Shown piece after piece: positions 33,178 to 35,478 of a DNA stretch of 35,478 nucleotides; within the stretch, counting starts at the first letter, position 1; every line of letters starts with the position of its first letter. This stretch comes from Nephromyces sp. MM_2019 (taxonomy: Eukaryota > Apicomplexa > Aconoidasida > Nephromycida). The translations under genes were made by a program, and so were the position numbers. The notes beneath the pieces were generated by a model, which had not been told where the DNA came from, searched no databases, and was given only the letters and a program-made list of their open reading frames with translations. The stretch covers positions 1 through 35,478 of the forward strand of contig JADHZB010001677.1 in NCBI GenBank assembly GCA_015657535.1, in the 5' to 3' direction.

Positions 33178-34107
33178 TTGTCGGATAGTTTTCCGCGGCA
33201 AAGTCCCCTTTTGAAATTGTGTTCTATTACCAATATATGTATACATTTCGATGGGCGCATTTTTTCTTTTTTTCAAAAGCCCCCCGTCGCGTGTGTTTGT
33301 GCGTGCCGCCTACTTTTTAACATAAAACCCCCACGATACCCCCCTGCTGGTGAGCGCTCCTCCCTCTCGAAAGAGGATTGGAAACAACTTCTCTCGTGGG
33401 TAAGATTTTTTTTAAGTGTCTTTTTCCGCTTTTTGATTTGTTTATATTTTCCCCGGTGTTTTTGCTCGGTTTGGTTCTTGTTGAACCAACCCTTCACATG
33501 GGATAATCGCTGCAATACTTTGATTTTTTTTATGAAGGTGGATTTTTTTCTTTTTTTGGGTAGACTACTGGGAGGAGAAAGTATTTCAAGGTAAAACTCT
33601 TACTGGCGTTGCTTTTCGCCGCGATGAAGGATTTCCTTTTCCTCATCAAAAAGGCGCTTAGCTTTGTTAGCCTTTTAGCTGTGTATTGTGCGTAATTATG
33701 ATGAATTTTTTGTCTAATTCTTTTGGAAAACTAAGAATATATTTGATTCTGCGATTTGTTAAACGAGCTGGTGCATTATATCGCATATGAATCTCTTAAT
33801 CATCGCGATAGGTATGCAATCCTTCGACAAATGATGGTGTGTGTGGTGAAAATCGTGGCTCTATTCGAGGGTGCACTTTTGCTAGTAAAAAAAGTGGTGG
33901 AAATGTGGTATTTTCTTGAAGCTTTGGTTTGGTGTTTTTCATTTAAGCAAAAGACATGGAGGCTTTTTATGTGTAACGCGAATGTTGGAGGAATTTTGCG
34001 AATATCAAGGTGTGTTTGGAAGTAGAGAATTGGAAAATTTGTTAAAAGTAGTAGAAAAAGAACAAGGCTTGGTGATTCATTTTCAATTACGTCGCTTGGA
34101 AAGCTAG
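33178..34107 (+). CDS. Unrecognised multi-exon gene with a 27-nt microexon
   Basis: Four plus-strand exons are proposed. One is a frame ending RSSLSKEDWKQLLSW at donor TGG|GTAAGA (33399); its start is uncertain, with ATG at 33178 one option and an AG near 33280 another. Next is microexon 33564-33590 (TTGRRKYFK) between TTTTTTGGGTAG and GTAAAA. Then 33768-33836 (LVHYIAYESLNHRDRYAIL, RQMM) with a weak acceptor. Last is 33948-34107, containing RHGGFLCVTRMLEEFCEY and LKVVEKEQGLVIHFQLRRLES, then TAG. The first two junctions match in phase 0; the last does not, so a donor is mis-set or an exon is missing. No family is recognised. Confidence 0.45.
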
Positions 34108-34492
34108 TTTTGCTAGAATGTGAAAAAAACATGAATTAGCAGTGTTTTTCGTAAGAAATTAAAAAAAACATGAAATCATCTCTTGAAGCGCTTGTTGAAG
34201 CAATCTGATTCTATGGTTTGATGAAGAAACCAGAATTTTGAAGATTTGCTTAAATTTTTGTGCTATAAGCCTTCAATTTCTGCATCTGCCGTTGTTTTTG
34301 ATGTTTTTCTGGCTGATTTTGTATTATTATTCCTCCAAATGAAGTTCGGATAGAGTGCGTGTCCACTTTTACGTGCTTTTATGACTATCCGCTGATTTCG
34401 TATTTTCGGTGTGCCGCTTTTTTTTTGGGATTTCTTGCTTTTAGTTGGTGCTTTACAATGTGATTACCGAACGAGTTTTAAAAAATGTTTTT

Positions 34493-34759
34493 TTATATCT
34501 GCTCGGATAATCCTTTCTGACTTGCTTTAAACTCAATTTTTTTCCTCTTTTTGCGATGATGTTGTAAGGGTTTACCCTTGATTATTTGTTGGTGAGTTGA
34601 AGAAAAAAGAGTTTTCACACTTTGTTGCTTTGGTAATTCTCTTGATTTTACACCATCGACGCAGCTGTATATTGAGCTTGTGGCTGTTTTTGCAGAATTT
34701 TCTACAAAATTGGAATTTCTGGATGCATTTTTTGGCTTGAGAAGCGTTGTAGGAAGCAT
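34493..34759 (-). CDS. Possible exon, disordered basic protein
   Basis: The minus strand is open for 88 codons with N/S/K-rich sequence and a nuclear-localisation-like HHRKKRKKIEF near the end, stopping at 34493. T-rich plus-strand DNA gives such Lys/Asn-rich reverse frames by chance, so this is weak. No family is recognised. Confidence 0.2.
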   Translation of the reverse strand: MLPTTLLKPKNASRNSNFVENSAKTATSSIYSCVDGVKSRELPKQQSVKTLFSSTHQQIIKGKPLQHHRKKRKKIEFKASQKGLSEQI

Positions 34760-35478
34760 TTCTATGCTGCGTTTGATTCATTTTTTATGATTTGCCATAT
34801 ATTTTGAAGATTTTTCTTCGTTAAAAAACATTTTTCTGCGTTGATTGTCGATATTTTTTAGCGACAAGTTACTTGCAAGCTTTGCCTTACCAAAGTTGTC
34901 CTGATAATTTTTTGATGATTTGGAGGCCTCAGGAAGCTTCTAAGGCTCCCTTTTGAAAATGTTTTCCTTCAAAGAGCCCATCTCTTTGTGCGCAGAATAC
35001 GTCTTTTTGAGGCTTTTTTATACTTCAAATTCTGCTTATTTGGAGTGAAATTGTCCCTTGTTTTCGCTTTTTTGTGTGCAGGAAAGGTGTTTTTTTTGAT
35101 GGGTTTATTATGTCGCTTTTTGGGGGTCAGTGCAGATTCTCTTCTGTTTTAAAGTCATTGGCCATCATGGAGCAGCGATAAATATGATTAACATGGGTAA
35201 TTCAGTGGGAAATAGCAGTGAAAGTAAGTTTGAATAAATGGCTAGTAGTTCTGTATGAAGGTGATTAAACAATTTTTCGGTTATCACGAGTTAACGCAGC
35301 CAGATTTTAGCCTCAGATTATATGATTTTTAAGCCTATTTCTTGAAGTTTTCCCACCAAATTTAGTTTAATTGCGTAAAAAGGGATGTTTCTGATGAGTG
35401 TTTGGGTGAAATGCGTTGAAGATTGAATAATTAAGCGTGTGATTTGAAGATTATCTCGACTTTTTGATGTTTCTGATG
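34760..35478. other. T-rich DNA without a supported gene
   Basis: Runs of T and TTTTTGATGTTTTTCTG-like words recur. No exon with good splice sites and a recognisable product was found on either strand. Confidence 0.4.

Noticed and set aside
33800..34132. 110-codon minus-strand ORF
   Set aside because: It lies opposite plus-strand exons with better splice sites and a clean stop; probably a shadow.

Overview
The window is nuclear DNA of an intron-rich, AT-rich protist. Exons are short (27-370 nt), with consensus GT..AG junctions and introns of about 80-900 nt. There are no operons, Shine-Dalgarno sites or IS elements. An apicomplexan (coccidian-like) parasite is my best guess from gene architecture, spacing and a membrane-anchored S1/P1 nuclease, but no lineage-specific gene confirms it. 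Because exons are short, simple open reading frames miss most of the real coding sequence. I rebuilt genes from splice signals, matching intron phase and protein-family motifs.

Left end (1-2437, + strand): the C-terminal 125 residues of formate-tetrahydrofolate ligase (10-formyl-THF synthetase) in four exons. The rest of the gene lies left of the window. Its introns are packed with degenerate TG-rich repeats. From 2438 to about 4.3 kb there is repeat-rich intergenic DNA with one doubtful minus-strand exon.

4.37-12.8 kb (- strand): many plausible exons of one or more genes I do not recognise. Several have good splice sites, and some adjacent exons match in phase. The translations are helical and the gene joins are incomplete. 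A last exon ends at 4367.

14.6-20.1 kb (- strand): the best-resolved gene. It is a nine-exon, 408-residue S1/P1 zinc-dependent nuclease with a signal peptide, all expected zinc ligands and a C-terminal transmembrane anchor.

20.1-20.9 kb: a divergent intergenic stretch, probably a shared promoter region. 20.9-26.9 kb (+ strand): a probable Yop1/REEP/HVA22-type ER-shaping membrane protein, assembled only in part.

27.6-31.2 kb (- strand): a four-exon terminal segment with consistent phases, plus two further upstream exons, of an unrecognised protein. The donor of one exon is repeated in an 18-nt tandem array. 33.2-34.1 kb (+ strand): exons of another unrecognised gene, including a 27-nt microexon. 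The last 1.3 kb is T-rich with no firm gene.

The two recognised enzymes belong to one-carbon/folate metabolism and to extracytoplasmic nucleic-acid degradation. I see no sign that they act together, and no novel multi-gene system.
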